Source: Diphasiastrum complanatum (Eukaryota; Streptophyta; Lycopodiopsida; Lycopodiales; Lycopodiaceae). Taken from it: a stretch of DNA of 64,000 bases. The first letter of the stretch is position 1; each line of letters begins with the position of its first letter. The position numbers were made by a program, and so were the translations under genes. The stretch covers positions 1,883,908 through 1,947,907 of the forward strand of contig CM055096.1 of assembly GCA_029204225.1 (NCBI GenBank), in the 5' to 3' direction. This document shows positions 42,901-53,389 of the stretch, in pieces. The notes below the pieces were generated by a model that was not told where the DNA came from, searched no databases, and saw only the letters and a program-made list of their open reading frames with translations.

Positions 42901-43878
42901 GACATTATCTTAAGTGGTGGTAACAATCTAGATATAGATGAAATCAAGATGGCACTCAAAAGAGAGTTTGAAATTCAAGATCTTGGTAAACTTCATTATA
43001 TCTTAGGAATAGAGATTATTAGAACTTCTAAATCTACATTCATATGTCAAGAAAAGTATGTTAACTATATTCTAAAAAGGTTTCATATGGAAGACTGTAA
43101 AGTTGTTTCTACTCCTATGGAATCAAATGTAAAGCTAACTACAAGAAGTAATGAAAGATCCTTCAAGGACATTACTCTCTATAGAAAGCTAATAGGATCT
43201 CTTATATGGTTAACCATCACAAGACCTGATCTAAGCTTTGTGGTTGGTAAACTAAGTCAATTTATGCAAGATCCTAGGGAGGCTCATTGGAAGCTAGGAA
43301 AGAGAGTACTTAGATACATCTCGGGATCTAGAGATTTTGGCATCTTGTATGGAGGTACTACACCTAACCTTTGTGGATTTTCAGATTCAGATTTTGCAGG
43401 TGATCAAATGGATAGGAAGTCAACAAGTGCCTTTGCAATCTATCTTGGAGATGGAGTGGTCTCATGGCTATCAAAGAAGCAACCAACTATCTCTCTATCT
43501 TCCACCGAAGCCGAGTACAAGGCATTAACAACATGCACCAAGGAGATTCTTTGGATCAAGAGGATGTTATTGGATCTTCACTTGCTGGAACCAGAGAAGA
43601 CTCCAATCATACTTTGTGATAACCTTTCAGCCCAAAGCTTGGCAAGCAATCCTGTTTTTCATGCAAGGAGCAAGCACATTGAGATTGCTCACCATTTTGT
43701 GAGAGATCAAGTCATTGCCAAAGAGGTGGAGCTTCAACATGTCTCTTCAAAGGAGTGTGTGGCTGATATCTTCACCAAACCATTGGGAAAGGACCTATAT
43801 TTAATGCATAGATCTAATATTGGAATGTGCTCAAAGACTATGTTGAAACTAGCATCCAATGTTGAAGAGGGAGTGTGA
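39925..43878 (+). CDS. Copia D gag-pol polyprotein, intact (1317 aa)
   Basis: One uninterrupted frame encodes the whole Ty1/copia machinery. Gag: residues ~1-240 (MASNGGIMLESSERLSSSNY), Lys/Gly basic stretch KGKFKGKGKGKGKW, zinc knuckle CFYCGIKGHFANEC (~250). Aspartic protease: D309-S-G. GAG_pre-integrase and integrase zinc finger: H442, H447, CEHC. Integrase core: HSDI, RSDNGGEY, NGVAERKNR (DDE complete). RT: QMDVTNAFLNG and Y990-VDD. RNase H: SDSDFAGD (~1154), SSTEAEY, CDN (~1231), HARSKHIEIAHHF, VADIFTKPLG. Copia order is protease-integrase-RT-RNase H. The stop codon lies inside the 3' LTR. No break or missing catalytic residue was found, so this is the only element here likely to be autonomous. 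Confidence 0.96.
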   Translation: MASNGGIMLESSERLSSSNYSTWKVRMESLLELNELMDIVAEIEERPLTLQEQQRFDKKAKRALHIIKMNVTNELLKEVGKCQSASEAWNALKKLFESKSTSRVLTLRRQIFSSRQREGESAHAFILRVKSLSDDLACIDENIKDGEIVQVMLNGLLNEHANLVQSFAIQRVLPSVVDLQEILLAEEHRLQSKLDGASLQGGGEEAFFTKGKFKGKGKGKGKWSKGGNFDHDDHSSSSSSTKNNKSKFKCFYCGIKGHFANECYKKKREQGERQGNLTIDEEEHNTCESLVMTSSLLANIDDNDPWWIDSGASSHMTRHKEYFTSLLSYEGEGNIIYTANDGQCDIKGIGTIPISLSTNRKANLENVLYIPSITKNLLSVSQMIDKGLDVEFIGDACLISKCGSLIAQGRRHGKLFKLDACVISNHEGCMAREQLTNQEVWHKRLGHPNFKSLEVMAKKELVLGLPKSLVANNSVCEHCALSKSHRLAYSRSTSRSKEAFQLVHSDIHSSSTTSNGGAKMYAAFIDDFSRYTWIYLLKSKDEVFAAFVKFKNEMENQFNTKIKCLRSDNGGEYTSNRFKDFCIAHGIKREMSSPRTPQQNGVAERKNRTLCECAKAMRLHANLAKSFWGEALACANYLCNRWTSASLDGKTPHEVLYGRRPSVKHCRIFGCTCFVNITLDDRTKEDPSSKKGVFVGYSEVSKAYKVYIPSTKKVVISRDVIFHEENVSNVVDVDVDVPTNHHDVQDVLDEDGDATPKQTSRKTQRQRAKPSRLTYDEKEKQVVDNSNFAFLTSFDEPTCVGEAIQKKEWIQAMDHEHQALIKSNTWRLVKLPKNKKAIGCKWIFKIKTNQDGSINKYKARLVAKGYAQEYGIDYDETFAPVAKMVTIRILISLATLYDWDMWQMDVTNAFLNGDLEEDIYMEQPEGYVSHDEPNHVCYLQKSLYGLKQAPRSWYAKLNSFLLSQNFVMSEYDHSLYFRLNENDITLLLIYVDDIILSGGNNLDIDEIKMALKREFEIQDLGKLHYILGIEIIRTSKSTFICQEKYVNYILKRFHMEDCKVVSTPMESNVKLTTRSNERSFKDITLYRKLIGSLIWLTITRPDLSFVVGKLSQFMQDPREAHWKLGKRVLRYISGSRDFGILYGGTTPNLCGFSDSDFAGDQMDRKSTSAFAIYLGDGVVSWLSKKQPTISLSSTEAEYKALTTCTKEILWIKRMLLDLHLLEPEKTPIILCDNLSAQSLASNPVFHARSKHIEIAHHFVRDQVIAKEVELQHVSSKECVADIFTKPLGKDLYLMHRSNIGMCSKTMLKLASNVEEGV
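43864..43873 (+). promoter_or_regulatory. Polypurine tract of copia D
   Basis: gaagagggag immediately before the 3' LTR primes plus-strand DNA synthesis. It overlaps the last codons of the polyprotein (EEG). Confidence 0.9.
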
Positions 43879-44528
43879 AAATTGTCAACATTTCCTAGCT
43901 AGTTTGAGGCCTAAATTGGCTAAAATTGTAAATAGTTTTGGTTCTGGAGTTTCACACGTGTGAACCAGGCCACAATGTTTTTATTTACTGTATTTTTTCA
44001 GTATGATGAAGTGTCAAACTTCATACCCTTCAAAATGAGACCATTTTGATGTATTTTGGTCATATAAGCCATTTTTAGCTATTTTTCCTATATAGGGAAT
44101 ATCTAGGGTCAAGTACCTTCTAGAGAGAGGAGAGAGAGTCATCTTCCTCATCCATAAATAGTAGGGAAGTCGTGGAGAACAGGTTGGAGAAACCTTTTGT
44201 ATGCTTCATTGAGATCAATAGATCATTGTCATTGTTTCTTCCTCCATTGAGAGCATTGTTGTGTGTATTGTCTTCAAGCTATTGTGTATGATCTTAGGTG
44301 CTTTCCAAAAGTGATAGGCTGATGTATTATGGACTGTATAATGCTATTTTGGGCCGCACTTGATGTTTATGGAAGTTTCCATTTGTGATAAATGCTTTTT
44401 GATCAAGTTCTTTGCATTCTAGGTAGCATAGAATGTGTTGCCAATTCCTAGCTTATGTAGTTTGGAGTGCAAGCATTCAAGCCAATGATCTTGGAGTTTA
44501 GATCCACTTAGGATCTGTATTTTTCACA
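43874..44528 (+). repeat. 3' LTR of copia D
   Basis: 655 bp, same length and by eye the same sequence as 38098-38752. It is followed by the GTCTA duplication at 44529-44533. The palindrome ttcacacgtgtgaa recurs at 43951-43964. Confidence 0.97.
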
Positions 44529-44533
44529 GTCTA

Positions 44534-46404
44534 AAGGGCAAGATCAAGGGGAGGCTTCTTCAAGTGGAAAAAAGATAGATAGATCAAAGCTCAAATGCTT
44601 CTATTGTGGCATCAAAGGACACTTTGCAAAGTGAGGGTGCTAAAAGAAAAAGAGAGATCAAGGTGACAAGCAACGTAATCTTACTCTTGATGAGGATGGT
44701 GTTGATGTTTAAAACACAAATGATGATGCTTTTCTGATGTCTTCATGTATGCTTGCTAATGATGGAGATCTAGACCCATGGTGGATTGATAGTGGTGCAA
44801 GCTCACACATGACTTTTCACAAAGATACTTCACTTATTTGTTGGCATATGGAGATGACAAGAGGGTGATCTACATGGCCAATGATGGTGAGTGTGCAATC
44901 AAAGGGATTGGCACAATTCCTATTTCTCTCTCTACAAATAAAAATGTTCATTTGGAAGATGTTTTGGTTATTCCATCTATTACCAAAAATTTGCTTAGTG
45001 TGAGTTAATTGCTAAGTAAAGGCCTCAAAGTGGAGTTTGATGGAGATGCTTGTATGATCAAAAGGATATCCTAGTTGCAAAAGATAAAAGGCAAGGAAAG
45101 TTGTTCAAACTAGATGCTTGTGTTATTGTTAACCAAGTTGGATGTGTTGCAAGAGAGCAAATATCTATTCAAGAGGTTTGACATAAGAGGATGGGACATC
45201 TCAATTTCAGATCATTGGATGTAATGGCAAGAAAGAAGGTTGTGGTTGGTCTTCCAAGTTCCTTAAGTAGCATCAATCATGTTTGTGAGTCTTGTGCTTT
45301 GTCAAAGTCACATGGACTACCTTATACTAGATCTACAAAGCCTTTTCATGTTGTACATTCAGATATTCATGAAACTACTACAATTAGCAATAGTGGAGCT
45401 AAGATGTATGTAACTTTAATCGATGATTTTGGTAGATTTTGTTGGATCTATCTATTAAAGAGCAAAGGTGAAGTGTTTGATGTTTTTGTCAAGCTCAAAA
45501 ATGCAAGGGAGAATCAATTTTCCACAAGGATCAAGTGCTTGAGGAGTGACAATGGTGAAGAGAGTACATATCTACCAAGCTCAAGGCCTTTTGTGATGAG
45601 CATTGGATCAAGAGGGAGTATACAACATCAAGAACCCCACAACAAAATGGAGTGGCTGAAAGGAAGAATAGAACTTTATGTGAAAGTGCTAAAGCTATGA
45701 GGTTAAGTGCTAATCTTGACAAACCATTTTGGGATCAAGCTTTGTTGTGTGCCAATTTCTTGTGCAATAGGTGGCCGAGTGCTATTTTGGATGGAAGGAC
45801 ACCTTTTGAGATGCTATTCAAGAGGAGGCCGAGTGTCAACTTTCTAAGAACCTTTGGATGCACATGCTATGTCAACATTACTCTTCATGATAGGACCAAG
45901 GAGGATCCATCTTCAAGAAAAGGTATATTTGTTGGATATAGTGAGGTGAGTAAAGCCTACAAGGTTTACATTCCTTCTACTAACAGAGTGATTGATCTTG
46001 AGTGGTGGAGACAATCAAGATGTGGAGGATATCAAGAGTGTTCTTAAGAAGGAATTTGAGGTGCATGATCTTGGTCACTTACATTACATTTTGGGAATAG
46101 AGGTGATTAGGACTTCTCAATCTACTTTCATTTGTGAAGAGAAGCATGCTAATTCTATTCTAGAAAGATTTCATATGGTAGATGCAAAAGCTTGTGATAC
46201 GACAATGGAGTCTAATGTACAGCTAACTATTAGAGGTAATGAAAGATCCTTTGAGGACATTACTCTCTATATGAAGCTAGTTGGATCACTCATCTATCTA
46301 ACCATTACATGACCAGATCTAAGCTATTGTGTTGGAAGATTGAGTCAATTCATGCAGGATCCAAGTGAAGAGCATTGGAAACTAGGAAAACAAGTTTTGA
46401 GGTA
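44534..46404 (+). pseudogene. Copia element J, part 2 (degenerate)
   Basis: Resumes gag at KGQDQGEASSSGKK with zinc knuckle CFYCGIKGHFAK (then a stop). Protease DSGASSHMTFHKD is at ~44800 and shifts frame soon after. The pre-integrase is RMGHLNFRSLDVMA. The integrase keeps HSDIHETTT, RSDNGEE (damaged, frameshift ~45560), NGVAERKNR and CESAKAMRLSANL. At ~45998 the integrase tail (IPSTNRVI) jumps directly to the RT end (ILSGGDNQDVEDIKSVLKKE), deleting most of RT including the catalytic YVDD. It ends in the RNase H region at HWKLGKQVLRY. Same family as D but much older. Confidence 0.9.
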
Positions 46405-46738
46405 CTATAGTTATAAGATTGTAGAATGTTCCAAGCAATGATGTAGCTAATATCAGCCTCAAAAATAAATCTATTGTTAAAAACTAGTAGGTACAATACA
46501 TGGGCTGTAGAGTAGGAAATTTTGCAAGTGTCTAGCCAGCTCTAAAAACACGGGACATTTTCCAAAAGCAATAGGTTTGGTATAGGGGCTATAGTTATAA
46601 GATTGTTCAGTGTTCTACGCAACAATGGAACTACTATCGGCTTCAGCAATAAATCTATTGTCAAATCTAGTAGGTATGGTACACAAGATGTAGAGTAAGA
46701 ATTTTTGCATATGTCTAGCCAATCCTAAAAACATGTGG
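46405..46738 (+). repeat. 184-bp tandem dimer
   Basis: Two copies start ctatagttataagattgt at 46405 and 46589 and share aataaatctattgt, ctagtaggta, tgtagagta and tgtctagcca, ending aaaaacatgtgg or aaaaacacggg. Monomer length is in the range of plant satellites. Only two copies are present, directly at the truncated end of J. Confidence 0.75.
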
Positions 46739-46759
46739 GTAAACACGAAACAAACTAAA

Positions 46760-47300
46760 TTGTGATGGGTCAAGAAGGACAATATCATTGGGAGGAAAAA
46801 TCTCTTTGGAAGTCATTTTTATGAAACAAACTTTTGGATCAACGAACTGAGAGGTGGACTTCAAAGGACCCCAACATGCTCCTCTAGAGATGTACTGTAG
46901 ACTAAGATATCATAAATAGACCAAGAAATAATTACCAATCAGAGGTTGAAGAGCATCATTCATGACATTTTTGAATATAAGTGGGGCATGACATGGACTT
47001 CATACAAATTTGATGCAAAGTAGAAGCTAGTCTTGTTCGCATCACCTGGATGAATACTTTCTCGATTCATTGAGATCAATCATGCAAAATATAATTTAGC
47101 TTATTCTAGCTTGTCAAATAAGTCATGCATATGAGCAATATGATACCCATTGATGACATAAAATTTGTTAACAATCTCATAATCAATGCATAAGTGTGTC
47201 CCTACTTTCGTGTTGACAATTAGGACAAGAGCACTAAAAGGAGCTCTAATCAGGATGTAAAAGGTTAGATACCTTCCACTAGATCTCAACCTAGTTAAAC
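46760..47300 (-). pseudogene. Ty3/gypsy element K, RT fragment
   Basis: The minus strand reads FSALVLIVNTKVGTHLCIDY and NKFYVINGYHIAHMHDLFDK, matching the gypsy RT pattern (VLLVKKKDG-WR-CVDYR-LN-T-KD-YP-P). A decayed downstream part follows: FYFASNLYEVHVMPHLYSK, then a DILVYS motif in place of the usual DDILVYS. No other domains survive nearby. Several stops. Confidence 0.65.
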
Positions 47301-48025
47301 ACGAACATGCGATAAGGTGGTCTACTGAGCTCCTACAAGTAAATCAATGCGATGTTCAACATTTTGCAACAATGGTGATGTTTGACACAAGTCAATATTG
47401 TTGTAATAAGGAAGTGGCTACTTGAGGACAAGTGTTTGGCTATGGCACCTTGTGGACCGGAAAATTGGCGAAGATGTTGACACATGAACATGAAGTAGAG
47501 CCACAACAAAAGCCTTAGATAGATGCAACCAAACTTCCTATTGGAAATAACCTAATGATCATTCAGAGTATCAACCCATGAAACACATATCTATTTCTAC
47601 AATTCAATCAAGGATTCATGAAATATCATAAAAGAGAATTTGTGCAAGTAATTCATCAAATAAATAGTGATCTAATTTTCAATTGCCCGACCATATATGC
47701 ACCATGGTTGCCTGTTCTAGAACGGAATGCGTTTTGTTACGGAATGTGGCCAAAAAAATATAAAAAAAATTGAATTTATTTAGCCTGCTCAAAGGCTTAA
47801 TAATCTTATAATATATATTTTTTATACTTATTTCATGTACGTGTAGTAAAATTACACTTACAAAATTCAACAAATCTCAAATTGTGTACAAACTTGGTTC
47901 TTTTTCCAAAACATCATAAGAAATATTCCCATGATTATATCTCCCTATCGTATTTACCTACTAATAGCATGTCCATGTCTGGAGGATGTTTTCCTATTAT
48001 GCTTTGTGATCTGAAATACTCTGAT
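47301..48025. other. No supported gene
   Basis: AT-rich sequence next to gypsy fragment K, with no domain-bearing frame on either strand. Confidence 0.35.
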
Positions 48026-48487
48026 TTATTGTAAGTGGAAGCAACTCCCACTTTGGGTCTGCCACATTGCATCGAAGTGATAGGTTTGGGTTGTAGCTAA
48101 TGAGAAATTAGAGTCTGTAGGTTCACATACAAATGCTACAGGCTTTAAGTTGTTGATACATAAGATTGCGTAGTCCATATTTTCAAATGATGGTTGACAA
48201 GTCATAACCATTGTTCTATCATTTGACCTCATTCTACAAACCACAGAAGTTGTACACTCTACATCAACACATGGAAGTTTTATGAAGGCTAATGCACAAA
48301 CTATGTAGACACATGCATGGCCACATGACTTGCGAGAAATATCATTCCAGAATCCATATAAAGGGTGGGTACACATCCATGCAAATACTAATGAAGCCAA
48401 CAAACAAATAGATGAGCAACCATCAACCATGAAGAGTTGGCAACACAAAGAAAGGTAATCATAGATCCTACAAGGCTCATACCACAC
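48026..48487 (-). other. Orphan 153-codon open frame
   Basis: An open minus frame with many Cys (YLSLCCQLFMVDGCSSICLL) and a hydrophobic N-terminal half. No retroelement motif, splice site pattern or second copy in the window. It may be chance or a gene remnant. Confidence 0.2.
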
Positions 48488-48581
48488 TCTCCATCATTGT
48501 ACACTCACGAGAAAAAAAGATATTCAAAGTCCTTGAGAAAACAAAAGGAAAAGAAGGAAAGAAACTACACAAGTTTAGTAG

Positions 48582-48595
48582 CCCCCCCCCCCCCC
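48582..48595. repeat. C14 homopolymer
   Basis: Fourteen consecutive C residues, unusual in AT-rich sequence. Length is prone to sequencing error. Confidence 0.9.
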
Positions 48596-48916
48596 TCTTC
48601 TCAATAGAGTATCGTCTATTCCTTGCTGGTGGTTGATTTGTGAAGAATTAAAAGCTATCCAACTTGTCTATAGGGGTTGATGAGGGAAATCATCTTGCTT
48701 GTGCATTTACAAGTTGTAAATATTATTCTCTAGTAAGTACAAACTCGAGCTACATGGCATGCACAATGTCTAGATGGTCTTATTTCACTTTGTTCCATTG
48801 TATATATCAAAGGTATGTGAATTGAGCACATGACCTTGTAGATTAGGGCGAGTTTAAGTTAGGTAGATCTAGATTTGATGACATGCATAAAACTAGATAA
48901 CATGCAAAATCAGTTA

Positions 48917-48980
48917 GAGTGCATGCATACAACATGCAATCAGTGCATGCAACATGCAATTAGTGCATGCAACATGCAAG
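48917..48980 (+). repeat. Short tandem repeat of gcatgcaacatgcaa
   Basis: Three units, the last two 20 bp each (cagtgcatgcaacatgcaat, tagtgcatgcaacatgcaag). Each has the GCATGC palindrome, which is the RY element core of seed-type promoters. Relevance is unknown. Confidence 0.8.
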
Positions 48981-49099
48981 TCAGTATACATGTTCTACAC
49001 ATGTTTAAGTCATCTAGGGAAGTCACATGCAAGACATGCAAACACTATTGGACACCTGCATGTAGTTTTGTAGGTTCACAGTTGAGAATTTGACATTTG

Positions 49100-49960
49100 G
49101 ACTAAGTAGGTAGGAGTTAGGTGCAATTTCAGCATGCAAGCTATTAGGTGTCAATATGGTAATAGTTTACACTTGATTAGGTGTAGGGAATGCAAGGAGT
49201 ACCACGAATTTTGGCTCTCCTATATATGTACATATCATTCTCATTCATATCTAATGATGAATCAAGCTTTGGTAATGTCATAATGTCAAAATTGGATCTC
49301 ATGCTATTTTGCTTGTTTTTGGTATTCTCTCTCTAACTTGAGTAGAAGGCATTCTTCATACATTATTTTGCTTATTTGTGAGGAATTAGTGCTGCTTTGA
49401 TCTATAGCATTCTAGATTGTGCTCTAGCCTCAGATCTATTGTTAGAGCTCTGCAGGTGATCTGTGTGCCACCACAAAGCATGGTAAAGATCATTCACACA
49501 TCTCTTGTGGTTTCCCACACATGTGAATTTGTTGGATTTTTCACATGACCTACACTTGGGGATAGGACTCCAAAGATGGCAACTTTAAAGGAGGCCTTTC
49601 TCATGTGTTCGTTGTCCACACTTGGTGCTCCAAAAGGGTTGTCATTGTTGCAAGCCGAGTAGAAGCAATCTCCACATGTGTATCCTTTCCTTGTTCCACA
49701 CATTTGTACATGTGAGCCACAGTTATGAAAATCGTATGTGCTTTTAATACAAACATATGCATATAAAATACAAACTAATTAATAAATGTTACTTACATCT
49801 TCTTGTATGTTGTCATTTGTAAAATTCATATTGAATGCCTTTTATGAATGTCTACTTCCTTAATTGCACAGGGAATTCAGACTTCATGCGAGTTTTTTGA
49901 GTTTTATCGCTTCACATAATGATGATAATGACAATCTCAAGAAGTTCCTTATAAGCCCAT
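49100..49960. other. No supported gene
   Basis: AT-rich sequence with short frames. Two scattered cacatgtg-type palindromes (~49513 and ~49676) suggest old LTR sequence, but no boundaries are visible. Confidence 0.3.
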
Positions 49961-49984
49961 CTAACATGTGTTCTTTATAAACTA

Positions 49985-50155
49985 CTCGTAATGAGCCTGT
50001 AAGGGAGCCCATTACGAAGGCATTACGAATTGATCGCAAGGAGCCCTTAAGGAAGCCCCTTACAAATCCAGTAAAGCCCAAACTGCCTGCAAGGAAGCCC
50101 CCTGCAAAGGGATTATGAACTGGTTGTTAGTAGCCCATAACGAAGTCTCTTAAGA
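49985..50155. repeat. Degenerate aaggaagcccc/attacgaa repeat
   Basis: Short words recur: aagggagcccattacgaa, aaggagcccttaaggaagcc, gcaaggaagccccctgcaaa. The minus strand encodes a patchy G-x-L-x-GSLR peptide repeat. No gene is inferred. Confidence 0.5.
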
Positions 50156-50289
50156 AGAATCTTTACAATTTGATTCTTGTGTTGATCAAATGCTTCTGAA
50201 TGAGACCCCTTATTTGTAACTTAAATAAATTAGTGCAAGTGGCCCACTTGGCCAAGTAGATCTCTCTTATGATTGACAACTATACTTTC

Positions 50290-52390
50290 TATGCATGTAC
50301 TTGAGGTACTTGCCTCACAAGGGACTTGGAGGACCCATGGCCTCTCTCTCTCTCTTCACCCTTCAGGCCATTATTGAGGAGGCTAGACACAGGAAAGAGC
50401 TGGTCTACTGTTGTTTTGTTGACTTCAAGAAAGCTTCGACTCTGTTCTATGATCCCTTCTCATTCAGCGTCTACGTGATCTTGGGTTTTCTATTGACACG
50501 ATCTTCGCAATGATGGCACTATATGAGAGAGTCCTTGACTGTTTTCAGAGTGACACTGGCATCTCAAATCATATCTAGAGCACTATTGGCATGAAACAAG
50601 GTTATTTTCTATCTCCAACATATCGATGAGCTTGAGAGAGTCACTAAGGGATGTGATGGCACAGGTTGCAGGCTTGGGAGTATCTTGATTGCTATACTTT
50701 TATATGCAAATGATGTGGTTCTCTTATCTTCTACCAGAGAGGGATTACAGCGACAACTAGACAATCTTCATGCCTTCTACAATAGATGGAGATTTTGGGG
50801 GTTAATATATTAAAAACCAACGTTATGGTTTTCAACACATCGAGAGCTTTTATGCAGCGCCAAGAACTCATCTTTGATAGGCAGCCCTTGGAGGTTGTAT
50901 CTTCTTACACTTAACTTGGCGTGATTTCTACAGGCCCTATCTTTGGCATGCGACAGGCAGCCTCCACCAGACTTGGAAAGGGTCACGCCTCCCTTGTCCA
51001 GTTAGAGCGTTTCTATTTTAGACGGTTTATTCGAGATGCCCCGAGTAAATGTCAGCTTTTTGATACTCGTTACCCCACAATCCTATATGCAGCAGAGGTA
51101 TGGTGTACGGGTCTTACATCATCTGATTGGGCTAGTATTTCACGACCATAGGTTCTCATGTTATTTTGGATGATATGGGATAAGCCGTTTGTCCCACATC
51201 AGATTATACTGACAGAGTTCACGGTTCAACCCATATAGTTATCTGCCATCTTCCAGCTTATCTTATATATTGGGCGTATCATGATGCTACCCATAGATGA
51301 GCAGAGATACATACAGACGACACTTTCCTCATCATACATACAGACGACACTTTCCTCATCATGACACCGTTATGTCCAAGGACATCGACTATCATGGTTT
51401 TCTCAAGCCTCCCATATACTAGATGCACTTGGCATTTCTATCACAAACCTTCCATTGGACACCCATGAGTAAATCAGACGCTTTTTCTATAGAGAATATT
51501 TGAGCCGAACATGGCAGGGACAGCTCAGGATCAAACCCGACTATTATAAAACACACTTTCTAGAGCTAGACACAGTGGGATTTCCAGTTTTGCCATACTA
51601 TCTCACCTCAGGACTATCTCATGGGCTTTGGTTTCTGTTGGGCTAGTTTCGAGTGCCTTCACATCAATTGGCGATTGATATTGGGCGCTTCCGGGGTACC
51701 CTTTGAGAGGAGCGACTTTTCCACTTGTGCTCATTATCTATGGTCTAGTCAGAGGAGAATTTCCTATTCACATGCCCAATTTACTATGAGATCAGAGGGC
51801 AACATCATTGTCTTTTTCATCAGACACCAGTTACACTGGAGCCCCTTATCTCATACGAGGATCCCCGATGTGTGGCCCTTATGATACGTGAGATGTACCC
51901 CTCCTGCAATAAGCCCTATGTCAGATATTCACATTGGGCCAGTCATGAATCTCATCAGCTTGAGATTGAGGTTGGACATTTCTATGGTACCCCATGTGAG
52001 GGGTGGATCTGCCAGTTATGTTCATTTTCTGAGGTGGAGTTAGAGGAGCACTTTTTGTTTTTATGTCCAGTCTATTACGAGATCAGAGGGAGATACCATT
52101 GCCTCTTCCAAGAGGCTCCAGTCACACTACTGTCCCTTACAACATATGATGATCCACGATGTGTCGCACTTATGATCAAAGAGATGTTTTCTACTATGAC
52201 AAGACCTACACCAGCCCCCTGCTCATCCTGATGCACAGCTCCAAATCACATCGTTTTTCTCCTGTAGGAGATTGAAAAAATTTAAAAAGTATCTTTACAA
52301 AGGGTCTTTTTTGGATTTAGAACTCTTCTAATGGGTTCTATCTTTCTATGAGGAACATTGCATTGCTATTGAAAGAAAAAAAAAAAAAAG
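50290..52390 (+). mobile_element. LINE-2, 5'-truncated L1-type element
   Basis: Degenerate ORF2. RT blocks: LQAIIEEARHRKELVYCCF, VDFKKAS, then after a frameshift LRDLGFSIDTIFAMMALYER, and LLYANDVVLLSSTREGLQRQ (catalytic YADD changed to YAND). Next VFNTSRAFMQRQELIF, ASTRLGKGHASLVQLERFYF and AAEVWCTGL. The C-terminal zinc-finger domain is present twice (51656-51905 and 51950-52195). The 3' UTR ends in a poly-A run (52377-52390). Upstream endonuclease and ORF1 are absent, as usual for 5'-truncated copies. Confidence 0.88.
51656..52208 (+). repeat. Tandem duplication of the LINE zinc-finger domain
   Basis: Two in-phase copies, 291 bp (97 codons) apart. Copy 1: SHQLAIDIGRFRGT...LFTCPIYYEIRGQHHC, two stops, with the His and first Cys of the finger lost. 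Copy 2: SHQLEIEVGHFYGT...CQLC...EEHFLFLCPVYYEIR, intact finger. Each ends DPRCVALMI(R/K)EM. LINE-1 at 1607-2205 has one copy only. Confidence 0.8.
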
Positions 52391-53389
52391 GGCTGACCCT
52401 CTTGAAACATAGAGGCGGTATTATACCCGGTGAGGGTGAAATACACCTCCCAGGCTAGGAAAGAACACATTGTTACAATGAAATACCGAATCTAGAACAC
52501 TCCACCGAATTCACTCATTGAAACATATGGGCCTTGGGAGGCGAGCACTCGAGCGCCTAACACCCTAGGTGTGTCAATCCCATGAGCACGGAAAGGACGA
52601 TAGAAAACTGCAAAATCGCAAATTTTCAAAAAGTTTAATGGTCTGAATACTACTTAAATCTTATGCCAAATTTGTCATTAACAATACTAGGATTCACCTG
52701 TGACGATATTTACATGGAATGAATTAGAAACCACATGTGTAATTCTGACCATGAAGTGATGGGCCTAGCAAACATCACCCATAAGGCCAACTTGAGTGAG
52801 AAAAACTTGTTCTGTATTACATGTGTATAAAAATTCACGAAACGCCCGACATTCTTTGTGGGCCTACTCTAAGTACAAACTTCAAATCTTTAAATGACAC
52901 AAGCTATGACTCAATCCATGTACGAAATTACCACCGACAAGACTATAAAGATTACACCGTGAGTTTCAAACCCCCCTCTCCCACGAGGGGTTTTGACAAG
53001 GCATAAAATTGAACGACTATAATAACACGGTTGGGTCGGGACATTATAATGGGGATGGGGAGAAAAGTTGGAAGTACTGTCTAAATGTGGGGAATAGACA
53101 TTCTCACCATTCTGATAAAGTTGACCCTTTAGCAACAAATCTAAGTTCGCCATTTTTGAGCGCTACCTGACATCAGACACCAACATTGGTGCGTCTGCCT
53201 GGAGTGCAAAACCTTGCTATTTCTACTGTTAGACATGATTTGCTCGCCATTGACTATGACCTTGACTAGTAACCAACCGAAAGAGAAGGTAGATAGACCC
53301 TGTTGAAAGTCACATCTTCAATGCCATGATAGTGGTTAGCATCACGAAAGCGTTGATCCCACCATTCAAGTGACTGATAAACCATATCT
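52391..53389. other. No supported gene
   Basis: Between the LINE poly-A tail and gypsy fragment L. Short frames only, with no repeat or domain recognised. Confidence 0.35.

Noticed and set aside
48917-48980. CRISPR-like array
   Set aside because: Units are contiguous with no spacers, and this is a eukaryotic context.
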